Part shown: positions 17,143-26,741 of the stretch, in pieces | Position numbering within the stretch: the stretch's first letter is position 1 | Layout of the letters: every line of letters starts with the position of its first letter | DNA from: an uncultured Altererythrobacter sp. | GTDB taxonomy: Bacteria > Pseudomonadota > Alphaproteobacteria > Sphingomonadales > Sphingomonadaceae | Direction: 5' to 3' | Assembly: GCA_947492235.1 (NCBI GenBank) | Contig: CANLLZ010000001.1 | Location: 1,302,001 to 1,366,000, forward strand | Length of the DNA stretch: 64,000 nucleotides | Translations under genes and position numbers: made by a program | Notes under the pieces: generated by a model | What the model saw: only the letters and a program-made list of their open reading frames with translations | Told to the model about the DNA's origin: nothing | Database searches by the model: none

Positions 17143-18831
17143 ATGCCAACCCAGCTCGAAGACGAAGCCGCCCAGTCCACCACCGCCCTCGGGCCGCTAA
17201 TCGGTCTGACTCGGGAGGACATTATCGGCGCGGTGGCCGTGCTGCTGCGCGAAACGGCTTCCGATCCGCAGCGCCTGATGCGCCACAGTCAGGAAATGGG
17301 CATGGACATGATCAAGATCATGACCGGCAAGAGCGAGCTGGCCCCCCACCCCAAGGACAAGCGGTTCATGGACCCGGCGTGGCGCTACAACCCGTTCATG
17401 CGGGCCGGCGCGCAGTACTATCTGGCGGTGCAGAAAGGCATGGCCAACTGGCTAGAGGAGCTGGATCTGGATGCGCTGGAGAAAGACCGTGCGCGGTTCA
17501 TCTCCAATATCATCATCGATTCTCTTGCCCCGACCAATACGCTGATGGGCAACCCGACCGCGCAGAAGCGCCTGATCGACAGCGGAGGTCTCTCGCTTAT
17601 CAAGGGCCTGAAAAACGCCTATACCGATCTGACCGAGAACAAGGGCATGGTCAGCCAAGTCGACAAACGTCCTTTCAAGCTCGGCGAGAATGTCGCGACG
17701 TCGAAAGGCAGCGTGGTCCTGCGCACCGAGATTATGGAGCTGATCCATTATGCGCCAACAACCGACGAGGTGTACGAGACACCGCAGCTGACCATCCCGC
17801 CGCAGATCAACAAGATGTATATCAACGATCTGACGCCGGATAAGTCGATCGTGAAGATGCAGGTTGATAACGGCGTCCAGACTTTCGTGATTTCGTGGCG
17901 AAACCCGTCGAAGGAGCAAGGCCATTGGGATATGGCCGACTATGTCGCAGCCTGCCGTCAAGCGATGGAGGCTGTGGCCGACATTACCGGATCGAAGAAG
18001 GTCAATGTCTCGGCCGGCTGCTCCGGCGGTCAGACGGCTGCGACACTGGCCAGCAAACTGGCATCCGACGGCAGCGATCTGCTCGGCACTCTGACATTGA
18101 TGGTCTGCGTGCTGCATCCCAAACAGAACGACATCGAGGCCGGTTCGCTTATCAGCGAGAACGGTCTGGCTCTGGCCCGCAAGCGCGCTGCGAAGAAAGG
18201 CGTGATCGAAGGCGACAGTCTGGCACGCGGATTCGCATGGCTGCGGCCCAATGATCTGATCTGGAACTACGTCATCAACAATTATCTGCTGGGCGAAGAC
18301 CCGCCAGCGTTCGATGTCCTGTTCTGGAATGCCGATGCGACCAATCTGTCGGCCAGCCTGATGGGCGATTTCCTCACCCTTTTCGAAACCCTCGCCTTCA
18401 CCAAGAAGGGCGAAGTCGAAATGGCCGATCACATGGTCGATCTGAGCAAGGTGACGAGCGACCTGTTCATCCTTGGCGGAGTGACCGATCACATCACGCC
18501 ATGGAAAGCGACCTATCGCTCCACACAGCTGTTTGGCTCGAAAGACATCACCTATGTCCTCAGCCAGTCCGGCCATATGCAGGCCATTCTGAACCCTCCC
18601 GGCAATCCCAAGGCGAAGTATTTCGTCCAGAAGAAGAAGGGCAAACTGCCCGAAACCGCGGATAAGTGGCTGCAAGGCACGGAAGAAGTCGCCGGCAGCT
18701 GGTGGCCTTTCTGGATCGACTGGATTCACGCCCGCTCCGGCAAGAAAGTCGCCGCACCGTCCAAATTGGGGAATGCCAAGCATAAACCACTGGACCCGGC
18801 CCCCGGTCTGTACGTAGTGGAAGAGGTCTGA
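17143..18831 (+). CDS. phaC: class II-type poly(R)-hydroxyalkanoate synthase
   Basis: A 562-residue PHA synthase. Length and residue positions match class II (medium-chain-length) enzymes such as Pseudomonas PhaC (about 559 residues, Cys296). The triad is Cys293 in SAGCSGGQT, Asp449 in GGVTDHITPW and His478 in SQSGHMQAIL. The tail KWLQGTEEVAGSWWPFW fits the C-terminal region of long synthases. I start at ATG 17143 (MPTQLEDEAA) after an AGAGGA site. The next gene, 41 bp downstream, resembles the PhaZ depolymerase that neighbours phaC in pseudomonads. The residue match supports class II-like, but a class I enzyme of this lineage cannot be excluded. Confidence 0.85.
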   Translation: MPTQLEDEAAQSTTALGPLIGLTREDIIGAVAVLLRETASDPQRLMRHSQEMGMDMIKIMTGKSELAPHPKDKRFMDPAWRYNPFMRAGAQYYLAVQKGMANWLEELDLDALEKDRARFISNIIIDSLAPTNTLMGNPTAQKRLIDSGGLSLIKGLKNAYTDLTENKGMVSQVDKRPFKLGENVATSKGSVVLRTEIMELIHYAPTTDEVYETPQLTIPPQINKMYINDLTPDKSIVKMQVDNGVQTFVISWRNPSKEQGHWDMADYVAACRQAMEAVADITGSKKVNVSAGCSGGQTAATLASKLASDGSDLLGTLTLMVCVLHPKQNDIEAGSLISENGLALARKRAAKKGVIEGDSLARGFAWLRPNDLIWNYVINNYLLGEDPPAFDVLFWNADATNLSASLMGDFLTLFETLAFTKKGEVEMADHMVDLSKVTSDLFILGGVTDHITPWKATYRSTQLFGSKDITYVLSQSGHMQAILNPPGNPKAKYFVQKKKGKLPETADKWLQGTEEVAGSWWPFWIDWIHARSGKKVAAPSKLGNAKHKPLDPAPGLYVVEEV

Positions 18832-18872
18832 CCGCGGAGGGGCGGTCCCAACTACCGAAGGGGTCGCACCGC

Positions 18873-19733
18873 ATGACAGCATCCAAAGACGAACCGATGA
18901 CTTGCGAGATCGGAATCGAGCAGGTCGGCGGCCGCGCATTGCGGGTCGCCCGCTGGCGCCTGGATGAACCAAGCGACCACCCACCGATCCTGTTCTTCAA
19001 CGGCATTGGCGCGAATATCGAAGCGGTCGCTCCGCTGGCCGAGGCGATGACCGATCGCGGATTCATCATGTTTGACATGCCGGGCACGGGAGAAAGCCCC
19101 GACCCGCTGCTGCCTTACAACCCCTTCACCATGAGCTGGACCGCGGCGCAGCTGCTCAAACGCTACGGGGTGGATGAGTGCGATGTCATGGGCGTCAGCT
19201 GGGGCGGCGCGATGGCGCAACACTTTACCCTGCAGCATCCCGGCCTTGTGCGCCGCTTGGTGCTGGCTGCCACCACTGCGGGCATGCTGATGGTGCCGGG
19301 CAATCCGGCGGCCTTCACCAAGATGGCCAATCCGCGCCGCTACATCGATGCCGACTATATGAACGAGCATTTTGCCACGCTGTATGGCGGCCTCGACAAG
19401 GATGGCGCTGCCCACCAGAAGGACAGCCATATCGGCCGCCTGAAGCCGCCCAGTCCGCGCGGCTATGTCTACCAGCTGCTCTGCATGCTCGGCTGGACCA
19501 GCGCGCCTGCCCTGCCATTCCTGACCAAGGAAACGCTGATCATGATGGGCGATGACGACCAGATCGTGCTGCCGATTAACGGCAAGATGCTGCGCAGCCT
19601 GATCCCCAACAGCGAACTGCATATGGTCGAAGGCGGCGGGCATCTGTTCCTGCTGACCCACGCAGACGAAAGCATAGCCAAGCTGCGCGCCTTCCTTGAT
19701 GCGCCAGAGGGTGAGGCCCTGAAGGCGGCTTAG
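18873..19733 (+). CDS. phaZ: intracellular poly(3-hydroxyalkanoate) depolymerase
   Basis: An alpha/beta hydrolase of 286 residues that strongly resembles pseudomonad intracellular medium-chain PhaZ. It has LFFNGIGANIEAVAPLAEA, FDMPGTGESPDPLLPY, the nucleophile elbow MGVSWGGAMAQHF, LVLAATTAGMLMVPGNP, the PRRYI segment and the acid in GDDDQIVLPINGKML. The catalytic His is in EGGGHLFLLT. PhaZ breaks granule polymer down to hydroxyacids for re-use. Directly following a class II-type phaC, it completes a synthesis/mobilisation pair as in the pseudomonad pha locus. Signal peptide absent, as expected for a cytosolic, granule-bound enzyme. Confidence 0.85.
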   Translation: MTASKDEPMTCEIGIEQVGGRALRVARWRLDEPSDHPPILFFNGIGANIEAVAPLAEAMTDRGFIMFDMPGTGESPDPLLPYNPFTMSWTAAQLLKRYGVDECDVMGVSWGGAMAQHFTLQHPGLVRRLVLAATTAGMLMVPGNPAAFTKMANPRRYIDADYMNEHFATLYGGLDKDGAAHQKDSHIGRLKPPSPRGYVYQLLCMLGWTSAPALPFLTKETLIMMGDDDQIVLPINGKMLRSLIPNSELHMVEGGGHLFLLTHADESIAKLRAFLDAPEGEALKAA

Positions 19734-19789
19734 CAGGGTTTCGCTCGCAGCGATGCTGAGGTGCGGAGACTGTTCGCTAGTCTAGTTTA

Positions 19790-19943
19790 GCGCTCACAGA
19801 GGCACGGAGGCACAGAGATGTGTCGCGCCCGTTGCGCCGCAGGCGCTATCACTTCATTGGATTAGCCAGACGGGTTATTGCGGCTTCGCCGCGAGGAAGC
19901 AGCCCTGAAGAAGGCCTCTGTGCCTTTGTGCCTCTGTGAGCGC
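19790..19943. mobile_element. 154-bp gene-less element with GxxExxY-type terminal inverted repeats
   Basis: Two 28-bp inverted repeats, 19790-19817 and 19916-19943, match with two mismatches. The left one begins GCGCTCACAGAGGCAC and ends GAGGCACAGAG. They are the same repeats that flank the GxxExxY nuclease gene at 26742-27187. The 98 bp between them encode nothing recognisable but contain two small hairpins (GCGCCGCAGGCGC and GCGGC-ttc-GCCGC). The unit fills the gap between the convergent phaZ and the epoxide-hydrolase-like gene. It looks like a miniature, non-autonomous copy of the larger unit. Confidence 0.75.
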
Positions 19944-19954
19944 CCAATACCCTC

Positions 19955-20863
19955 TCATGCCCCCGGTAACCACTCCCGCAAAATCGCGTTCACCTCATCC
20001 GGAGCATCCTGCTGCACCCAATGGGATACGCCCGGCAGACGTTTGACAGTCAGGTCCGGCACCCAGTTCTCCGTGCCGTCGAGGCAATGGATGTCGATGG
20101 CCACGTCATCTTCGCCCCAAACGACCAATGTGGGGGTCTCGATCCTGTAGTCGCCGGGTTCGACGACATCCTGATGACGCAGCAAGGCGCGGTAATAATT
20201 GACCATCGCACCGCGCGCTCCGGGCCGCGCTGCCGCAGCGTTGTAAACCGCGCGCACTCCCGGTCCGAAATTCTCAGGCTTGCTGGAGGTCTTCACGAAC
20301 AGACGCCCGATGGACTTGCCATCGCCCCTCCCCAGCAGCTTCTCCGGCAGCCTCGGCAACTGGAAAAAGAAAATATACCAGCTCTTCTTGAATTGCCGCC
20401 ATTTCTTCAGCTCGCGCCGTGCGGGGCCCGGATGCGGCACATTCATGATCACAAGCCGCTCCAGCGGGCGCAGTTTCAGGATGGCGAACATCCACGCGAC
20501 AATTGCCCCCCAATCATGCGCGATCAGCGTAACCTTTTCCGCCCCGCTGGCATCGATCAGCGCGGCGATATCCTGCGTCAGGTGATCCATCGCATAATTG
20601 CGCACGCCCTCTGGCCTGTCCGTCCCGCCATAGCCGCGCATATTAGGCGCCCAGACGCGGTAGCCCTTCGCGACCAGCTCGGGGATCTGGTTCCGCCATG
20701 AATAATGCAATTCGGGAAAGCCGTGCAGGCATAGCGCAAGGTGGTCGCTGCCGTTCTCCTCGGCTCCTGCCTCAGCCACTTCAAAGGTCAGGCCGTTCGC
20801 CTCGACCCAGCGAATTGCAATGCCGCTGTCGGCGGGCGGGTTCCAGCTTGGTGATCTATCCAT
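19955..20863 (-). CDS. alpha/beta hydrolase, epoxide hydrolase-like
   Basis: A 302-residue protein with the epoxide hydrolase pattern. It has HGFPELHYSWRNQIP (HGxP oxyanion motif), PNMRGYGGTDRP, the nucleophile elbow IAHDWGAIVAW with Asp as nucleophile, and MNVPHPGP. The acid is near VVWGEDDVAID and the final His is in GVSHWVQQDAPDEV. Enzymes with an Asp nucleophile open epoxides or, in related families, remove halides; the HGFP and HDWG motifs favour epoxide hydrolase. A lid region with KKWRQFKKSWYIFFFQ lies mid-protein. Monocistronic, convergent with phaZ across the miniature repeat element. Substrate unknown. Confidence 0.8.
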   Translation of the reverse strand: MDRSPSWNPPADSGIAIRWVEANGLTFEVAEAGAEENGSDHLALCLHGFPELHYSWRNQIPELVAKGYRVWAPNMRGYGGTDRPEGVRNYAMDHLTQDIAALIDASGAEKVTLIAHDWGAIVAWMFAILKLRPLERLVIMNVPHPGPARRELKKWRQFKKSWYIFFFQLPRLPEKLLGRGDGKSIGRLFVKTSSKPENFGPGVRAVYNAAAARPGARGAMVNYYRALLRHQDVVEPGDYRIETPTLVVWGEDDVAIDIHCLDGTENWVPDLTVKRLPGVSHWVQQDAPDEVNAILREWLPGA

Positions 20864-20927
20864 TGTGATGGCTTAGCATCGCGGCCCCGCTTGTGGTATT
20901 GGCACGGCAAAAGAAACGGAGAGAGCC

Positions 20928-22682
20928 ATGCCAGCTTACGACCTCATCATTCGCGGCGGGACCATCGTCGATGGAACCGGCCAACCCCGCTTCACCAGCG
21001 ATGTGGCTGTGAAAGACGGCCTGATCGCGCAGGTTGGCACGGTATCCGGCGACGCGGCGGAGGAAATCGACGCGAGCGGCAAGATCGTCTCCCCCGGCTT
21101 TGTCGACATCCACACCCATTATGACGGGCAGGCAACGTGGGATCAGGAAATGGCCCCCTCCAGCTGGCACGGCGTCACCACCGTGGTGATGGGCAATTGC
21201 GGGGTCGGCTTTGCGCCCGCTCGCAAGGACCGCCATGAATGGCTGATCAGCCTGATGGAGGGCGTGGAGGATATTCCCGGCACGGCCCTGGCCGAGGGGA
21301 TCACGTGGGACTGGGAAACCTTCCCCGAATATCTCGATGCGCTGGAGAAACTGCCGCGCACCGTCGATGTCGGCACCCATGTGCCGCACGGTGCCGTGCG
21401 CGCCTATGTGCTGGAAGACCGGGAGGAACCGGGCGCTGTGCCGACAGACGAGGACATCGCCGCGATGTCCCAGATCGTGCAGGAGGGTGTAGCAGCAGGC
21501 GCACTCGGCTTCTCCACCAGCCGCACGGTTCTGCACAAATCCGTCGATGGCGAATTGGTGCCCGGCACCACCGCCACGCCGGAAGAGCTGGTCGCCATCG
21601 GACGCGCCATGGGCCGCGCAGGCCACGGCGTATTTGAAATGGCCAGCGATTTGATGCGGGAATGGAACGAGTTCGAGTGGATGGGCAATCTCAGCCGCGA
21701 GACCGGCCTGCCCGTCACCTTCGCCGCGCTGCAATCCATCGCCAAGGAGCTGCCGCTGGACGAGCAGATTGCCACCATGCGCGCCGAGAACGACAATGGC
21801 GCAAACATCGTCGCCCAGATCGCGCTGCGCGGCAATGGCATCATCATGGCGTGGCAGGGGACGGTGAACCCCTTCGCCTTCCGCCCGAGCTGGCAGACGA
21901 TCAAGGACCTGCCTTGGGCCGAGCAGAAGGCAAAGCTGCTCGATCCAGCGTTCAAGGCGCAAATGCTGTCCGAGGCAAACGACTACACCGAGGCCCCGCA
22001 AGACATCCTGCCGGTCGTCGCCGTCATCACCCAAGGCTGGGCGCTGCAATACGAGATGGACCCGGATTTCGATTACGAACCGGAAGCCAGCGCCAGCGTG
22101 AACGCCCGCGCACAGGCGGCCGGAGTGGACCCGCAGGAATACGCCTATGACATGCTGTGCCGCGAGGATGCGACCGGCTTCATCTACCTGCCAATCTTGA
22201 ACTATGCCGACGGAAATCTCGATTTCCTCCACCCGCTGCAACACAGCGATGACACGGTGAACTCCCTGTCCGACGGCGGCGCGCATTGCGGCACGATCTG
22301 CGACGCGGCCAGCCCGACCTTCATGCTCGAGCACTGGGTAAAGAACCGCAAACGCGGCGACCGGATCACGCTGGAAAACGCGATTCGGCGGCAATGCTGG
22401 GACACCGCCAAGCTCTATGGTCTGGAAGATCGCGGTATCGTCGCGCCCGGCTATCTGGCCGATCTCAACATCATCGATATGGACGCCCTCAAGCTGGGCA
22501 AACCATGGCTCGCCTTCGATCTGCCAGCCGGCGGCAAGCGATTGCTGCAAAAGGCCGATGGCTACGTCGCGACAATCAAGGGCGGCAAGGTTACCTTCCG
22601 CGACGGCCGATGGACCGGCGAAACGCCCGGTGGCCTGATCCGTGGCCCGCAACGCGCTGAGCTCGCGGAAGCGGCCGAGTGA
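20928..22682 (+). CDS. amidohydrolase, N-acyl-D-amino-acid deacylase-like
   Basis: A 584-residue member of the amidohydrolase superfamily (D-aminoacylase/amidohydrolase 3 group). It has the N-terminal small beta domain ([14 protein letters not shown]), the metal-binding strand [14 protein letters not shown], and [16 protein letters not shown]. Further motifs are SDGGAHCG near residue 445 and the C-terminal [16 protein letters not shown], where the chain returns to the small domain. Such enzymes hydrolyse N-acyl or cyclic amide bonds using one or two metal ions. The ATG at 20928 follows a GGAGAG site. The stop overlaps the next SDR gene by GTGA, so the two are coupled and may act in one degradative route. 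The actual substrate cannot be read. Confidence 0.8.
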   Translation: MPAYDLIIRGGTIVDGTGQPRFTSDVAVKDGLIAQVGTVSGDAAEEIDASGKIVSPGFVDIHTHYDGQATWDQEMAPSSWHGVTTVVMGNCGVGFAPARKDRHEWLISLMEGVEDIPGTALAEGITWDWETFPEYLDALEKLPRTVDVGTHVPHGAVRAYVLEDREEPGAVPTDEDIAAMSQIVQEGVAAGALGFSTSRTVLHKSVDGELVPGTTATPEELVAIGRAMGRAGHGVFEMASDLMREWNEFEWMGNLSRETGLPVTFAALQSIAKELPLDEQIATMRAENDNGANIVAQIALRGNGIIMAWQGTVNPFAFRPSWQTIKDLPWAEQKAKLLDPAFKAQMLSEANDYTEAPQDILPVVAVITQGWALQYEMDPDFDYEPEASASVNARAQAAGVDPQEYAYDMLCREDATGFIYLPILNYADGNLDFLHPLQHSDDTVNSLSDGGAHCGTICDAASPTFMLEHWVKNRKRGDRITLENAIRRQCWDTAKLYGLEDRGIVAPGYLADLNIIDMDALKLGKPWLAFDLPAGGKRLLQKADGYVATIKGGKVTFRDGRWTGETPGGLIRGPQRAELAEAAE

Positions 22683-23500
22683 ACGCTTTCACGGCGCGCT
22701 CTGGCGACTGGGCACTCGTCACCGGAGCGGGCCGAGGGATCGGGCGGTTCCTATGCCGCCACTTTGCCGCAAAGGGAATGCGGATCGCGGCGGTGGATAT
22801 TGACCACGCCGCCGCCCGCGAGACGATCGACCTTTGCCCGACAGAGGGCGGCGCCCTCCGCTGCGATGTATCCGATCACGAAAGCGTGCTCGCCGCTGCG
22901 ACGGAGCTGAGCGATGCGAATATCGCGCCTTCGCTGGTTTGGCTGAACGCAGGCGCCGGCTCAGCGACAACCGTGCTCGACGCGAAGCCCCATGCGCTCG
23001 ACTGGCTGCTCGGGGTGAATGTCTACGGCCCCATCCGAACGGCGCAGGCCTTTGTTCCCCTCATGCCTGAAAGTGGCCCGCGCCATGTCGGGATAACTGC
23101 ATCGTCTGCTTCGGTGACGCCAGTGAGCGGGCCTTACACGCTCTACGCTACCACCAAGCAGATGACCGCCGCGATTGGCGAAGCGCTGATGGCCGAGCTT
23201 GCGCCCAAGGGCGTGGGCGTCACCATCCTGTGCCCCGGCATACTCGACACGGAAATCTGGAATGCGGCGCAGGCGCGGCCCGAACGCTTCGGCGGGGCGC
23301 GCCAGACGCCCGGCGAGGTCGGCGATCATTGGCGCGCACAGCCCGGCCCCGATGTGCTGGCGCGCGGACTAGACGAGGCGCTGGCAGCGGGCGGCGGCTG
23401 GTGCATCGTCCCGACCGAGATCGATACGGAGGGCAAGATGGCCGACCGGCACAAGGCTCAATCCGCAGGCCTCAAGCGCTACGCGGTTAAGCCGACCTGA
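22679..23500 (+). CDS. SDR family NAD(P)-dependent oxidoreductase
   Basis: A 273-residue short-chain dehydrogenase/reductase. The cofactor loop is VTGAGRGIGRFL (TGxxxGIG), an acidic residue follows in AAVDIDHAA, suggesting NAD preference, then LNAGAG, catalytic Ser in ITASSASV and YATTK. The GTG start overlaps the amidohydrolase stop as GTGA. The last 60 residues are an unusual tail ending with KRYAVKPT. The substrate is unknown, but coupling to the amidohydrolase suggests joint action. Confidence 0.82.
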   Translation: MNAFTARSGDWALVTGAGRGIGRFLCRHFAAKGMRIAAVDIDHAAARETIDLCPTEGGALRCDVSDHESVLAAATELSDANIAPSLVWLNAGAGSATTVLDAKPHALDWLLGVNVYGPIRTAQAFVPLMPESGPRHVGITASSASVTPVSGPYTLYATTKQMTAAIGEALMAELAPKGVGVTILCPGILDTEIWNAAQARPERFGGARQTPGEVGDHWRAQPGPDVLARGLDEALAAGGGWCIVPTEIDTEGKMADRHKAQSAGLKRYAVKPT

Positions 23501-23525
23501 GCCAGTCCTTGGGGCGCGGGCGCAT

Positions 23526-24611
23526 TCAGGGCTCGATCACGATCCCCACGGATGGATCAATTGTTCCACCAGCCATCGTAGCGAACTGGTCGCGGGCTGC
23601 GGCAAGGCCGTGATGGCGTTCGATCGTCACTGTGTTGCCGACATCGGCAAGGAATCCGTGCCACGCTTTGGCAAGCCGCTTGCCAGCCTCTTCCGGACCC
23701 AGTTCCTTGAACAGCGCAACCGCGTGATCGGGGGCGAAGAACAGGACCGGCTTGGGACCGGCCATGCCCTCCGGCCCGCCCATGCCGCCCGCGCCGCGCT
23801 CCTCGATATGGGTGGCGCCGACGAGGCAGGAATATTTCAGATTGTCGCCCAGATGCGCGTGGATCGAAGCCAGCAGTTTTGCATTCCCCGCAAAATCGAC
23901 CGAGACACTCGCCGTCTGCTCCAGCGTGTCGACTGCGTCATAAGCCACAACCTGATCGTACAGGCCGGTATGGGTAACGAAATCGACATTGCCCGCAGAG
24001 GTCAGCCCGATGCGCTTCACGCCCGGCGATAGCTGCTTGGCCACACTGGCGAGGCCCATCGCGGTTTTGGAGGACGCGCTGGTCAGGATGACCGTCTCTG
24101 CTCCGAACCAGCCCTCGCTGCGCATGAAATATTCGATCAGGAAACCGGTCTTGAACAGCGGCCCGAAGATCATCCGTTCGCCTTCGCGCGCGGGGTCATG
24201 CTCGGGGTCGGCAGCGAGGCGCGAATACTGGTTGTAAATCGGGCTCATCGGCTGGCGATGCTCGGCGGTGTCGACAAAGCCGCTGGCGCTCACCTTGCCG
24301 GGAATGATGTCCAGATGCGAGGCCATCGGCAGATAGCCATAGACCCGTTCGCCAACGGTCAGCCCGCTGCCATTGTCCTCCACTACCGTGGCGTGGCCCC
24401 ACATCGGAACGATTCCCTTGCCGTCCGGGGCCGGAAAGAAATTCCAGTAACCGAACCCGTCGCCGACCACCGCATAGGTCACATTGTTGGCAGTGACGGA
24501 GAAGCTCTCGATACGCAGCCGCGCGCCGCCTTCGGGCAGCGGGCCATTGGTGCCCTCCACCAGCGTGGCATTGGTGATGTCGGCTTTTTCAACGTGGACG
24601 GCGTGGCTCAT
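23526..24611 (-). CDS. DUF2855 family protein (MDR-like fold)
   Basis: A 361-residue protein resembling the DUF2855 family, which is related to medium-chain dehydrogenases. An N-terminal domain has SFSVTANNVTYAVVGDGFGYW, near residues 38-58, and GHATVVEDNGSGLTVGERVYG. The middle segment TVILTSASSKTAMGLASVAK sits where a nucleotide-binding domain would place its helix after the first strand. No zinc-binding Cys cluster is visible. The reaction is not established. It is convergent with the SDR gene (25 bp gap) and 60 bp from dnaN on the same strand, but the spacing does not prove co-transcription. Confidence 0.75.
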   Translation of the reverse strand: MSHAVHVEKADITNATLVEGTNGPLPEGGARLRIESFSVTANNVTYAVVGDGFGYWNFFPAPDGKGIVPMWGHATVVEDNGSGLTVGERVYGYLPMASHLDIIPGKVSASGFVDTAEHRQPMSPIYNQYSRLAADPEHDPAREGERMIFGPLFKTGFLIEYFMRSEGWFGAETVILTSASSKTAMGLASVAKQLSPGVKRIGLTSAGNVDFVTHTGLYDQVVAYDAVDTLEQTASVSVDFAGNAKLLASIHAHLGDNLKYSCLVGATHIEERGAGGMGGPEGMAGPKPVLFFAPDHAVALFKELGPEEAGKRLAKAWHGFLADVGNTVTIERHHGLAAARDQFATMAGGTIDPSVGIVIEP

Positions 24612-24671
24612 AGCGATTCTCCCTTTGGAGAACTGCTAGCCGCCGCCGTCCGGCTTGGCGAGTGCCTTAGA

Positions 24672-25799
24672 TCACACCCGCATCGGCATCAGGACATACA
24701 GCGCGGGGCTGTTCTCGTCCTTGCGGATGAGCGTCGGTGCTCCTGCATCGGCAAGGTGCAGCTCGACGATGTCGCTGTCGATCTGGCTCAGGATATCCTT
24801 CAGATAATTGGCATTGAAGCCGATCTCGATACCGTCGGCCTTGTATTCGCCCGCCAGCTCTTCCGACGCCGTGCCATTGTCTGGCGAGGTGACGGACAGG
24901 GTAACCTTGTCGGTATCCAGCCCCATTTTCACCGCACGCGTTTTTTCGGTGGCGATGGTCGCCACACGGTCAACGCCCTGGAAGAAGCTCTTGGGATCGA
25001 CTTTCAGCAGCTTGTCGTTGCCGGTTGGAATGACGCGGCTGTAGTCGGGGAACGTCCCGTCGATCAGCTTGGAGGTGAGGACCATGCCCCCTTCCCCGCC
25101 CAGCGTGAAGCGGATCTTGCTGGCCGACAGGTCGATCTGGACATTTCCGTCCATCGCCTCGTCCAGCAGCTTGCGCAGTTCACCCACGGCTTTGCGCGGG
25201 ACGATCACGTCAGGCATGCCTTCTGCGCCATCGGGACGGTCGAGCGTGAAGCGGGCGAGGCGGTGGCCGTCTGTTGCGGCGGCTTTCAGAACCGGCTTGT
25301 CGTCATCCGCAACGTGCAGGAAAATGCCGTTGAGATAATACCGGGTTTCCTCGGTGCTGATCGCAAACCGCGTCCGGTCGATCATTTCGGCCAGGGTTTT
25401 GGCCGGCAGTTCAAACCGGGTCGGCAGATCGCCTTCCACGATGACGGGGAAATCGTCCTTCGGCAGGGTCGGCAACTGGAACCGGCTGCGCCCGGCCTTC
25501 ACCGTCATGCGGTTGTCGGCCGTTTCCAGACTGACCTGACTGCCGTCGGGCAATTTGCGGGCGATATCGAAAAGCAGGTGAGCCGAAACGGTAATCGCGC
25601 CGGGGCTTTCCACGCCGGCGGCGGCCATGGTTTCTTCCACCTGAAGATCGAGGTCCGTCGCCATGACTTTCACCGACCCGCCATCGCCGGCATCGATCAG
25701 CACGTTCGACAGGATCGGGATCGTGTTGCGGCGCTCGACGACCGACTGCACGTGAGAAAGGCTGCGCAGCAAAGTCGCGCGTTCGATGGTGGCCTTCAT
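24672..25799 (-). CDS. dnaN: DNA polymerase III subunit beta (sliding clamp)
   Basis: The replicative sliding clamp, 375 residues, usual length. It starts MKATIERATLLRSLSHVQSVVERRNTIPILSNVLI, the family N terminus. It continues with MATDLDLQVEE, the mid-protein region around YYLNGIFLH, and ends with PALYVLMPMRV, the normal C terminus with the PMRV-type end. The gene stands alone between DUF2855 and fabG. dnaA is not beside it in this window, which is common in alphaproteobacteria where dnaN is displaced from dnaA. Confidence 0.97.
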   Translation of the reverse strand: MKATIERATLLRSLSHVQSVVERRNTIPILSNVLIDAGDGGSVKVMATDLDLQVEETMAAAGVESPGAITVSAHLLFDIARKLPDGSQVSLETADNRMTVKAGRSRFQLPTLPKDDFPVIVEGDLPTRFELPAKTLAEMIDRTRFAISTEETRYYLNGIFLHVADDDKPVLKAAATDGHRLARFTLDRPDGAEGMPDVIVPRKAVGELRKLLDEAMDGNVQIDLSASKIRFTLGGEGGMVLTSKLIDGTFPDYSRVIPTGNDKLLKVDPKSFFQGVDRVATIATEKTRAVKMGLDTDKVTLSVTSPDNGTASEELAGEYKADGIEIGFNANYLKDILSQIDSDIVELHLADAGAPTLIRKDENSPALYVLMPMRV

Positions 25800-25968
25800 C
25801 GCTTCAAATTCCCCTTGCGCGGCGCGTTCAGCTATTCCGGGGACCGGAATCGCATGCAGCGCCGGAAATGTCCTGCACTACCCTTACCGTGCGCGGCACC
25901 ACGGGCAAGCGGATAGGCGGCCCAAGCTGGTCGCTATTGGGGATAAAGCAGGGCGAAACGCATCGCTG

Positions 25969-26721
25969 TCAGCTCACCATCGCCATCCCGCCGTTCACAT
26001 GCAGCGTTTGCCCGGTGACATAGCCCGCCTCGCGGCTAGACAGATACGCCACCGCAGCCCCGATATCCTCGCCCTCGCCCATCTTGGCCATGGGGATACG
26101 CGCGTTGATAGTGTCCTTCTGCGCGTCGGTCAGCTCCTCGGTCATCGCGGTACGGATGAAACCGGGTGCAACGCAATTGACCGTGATGCCGCGGCTGGCG
26201 AGCTCCTGCGCCAGAGACTTGGACATGCCGGTCAGGCCTGCCTTCGCCGCGACGTAGTTCATCTGGCCCGGATTGCCGGTGGCGCCCACCACGCTGGTGA
26301 TCGAAATCATCCGGCCAAACTTGGCCTTCATCATCGGCCGTGCGGCGGCGCGCATCAGGCGGAAGGACGATTCCAGGTTGATCTGCATGACCTGATCCCA
26401 TTCCTCGTCCTTCATCCGCATCGCCAGATTGTCACGCGTGATGCCGGCATTGTTGACCAGGATATCGAGCTGCCCCAGCGTATCGATGGCTGCGGGGATC
26501 AATTCCTCCACCTGAGTGCGGTCGCTCAGATTGCAGGTGATCTCGACATGGTCGTGGCCGAATTCGTCATTCAGCTCTTCACGAAAGGCGCGCAGCTTGT
26601 CGCCATTGGAGCCGGACAGCGCGAGCCGCGCCCCTTGCCGGGCTAGCGAGCGGGCGATTGAGGAACCGATACCACCGCTGGCCCCGGTCACCAGTGCGGT
26701 CATTCCTTCGAGTGAAAACAT
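25969..26721 (-). CDS. fabG: 3-oxoacyl-ACP reductase
   Basis: FabG reduces 3-oxoacyl-ACP with NADPH in fatty acid elongation. At 250 residues it is of usual length. Motifs: VTGASGGIGSSIA, NNAGITRDN, catalytic Ser in SITSVVGATGNPGQ, YVAAK, and the C-terminal GYVTGQTLHVNGGMAM. The ATG at 26719-26721 follows GGGAG with about 9 bp spacing. The open frame continues upstream to 26766, but those residues are a translation of the terminal repeat of the GxxExxY element and are not part of the protein. It lies downstream of fabD on the same strand, with the 446-bp element between them, so it may depend on transcription through that element or on its own promoter. Confidence 0.96.
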   Translation of the reverse strand: MFSLEGMTALVTGASGGIGSSIARSLARQGARLALSGSNGDKLRAFREELNDEFGHDHVEITCNLSDRTQVEELIPAAIDTLGQLDILVNNAGITRDNLAMRMKDEEWDQVMQINLESSFRLMRAAARPMMKAKFGRMISITSVVGATGNPGQMNYVAAKAGLTGMSKSLAQELASRGITVNCVAPGFIRTAMTEELTDAQKDTINARIPMAKMGEGEDIGAAVAYLSSREAGYVTGQTLHVNGGMAMVS

Positions 26722-26741
26722 AGCGTAAACTCCCATAGTTT

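Noticed and set aside
19734-19954. CRISPR-like repeats around CACAGAGGCAC
   Set aside because: There are only two inverted copies per locus, no spacer series and no cas genes; they are terminal inverted repeats.
20856-22652. 598-codon open frame antisense to the amidohydrolase gene
   Set aside because: It is a shadow of a clear amidohydrolase with intact metal-binding motifs; no ribosome binding site or family pattern.
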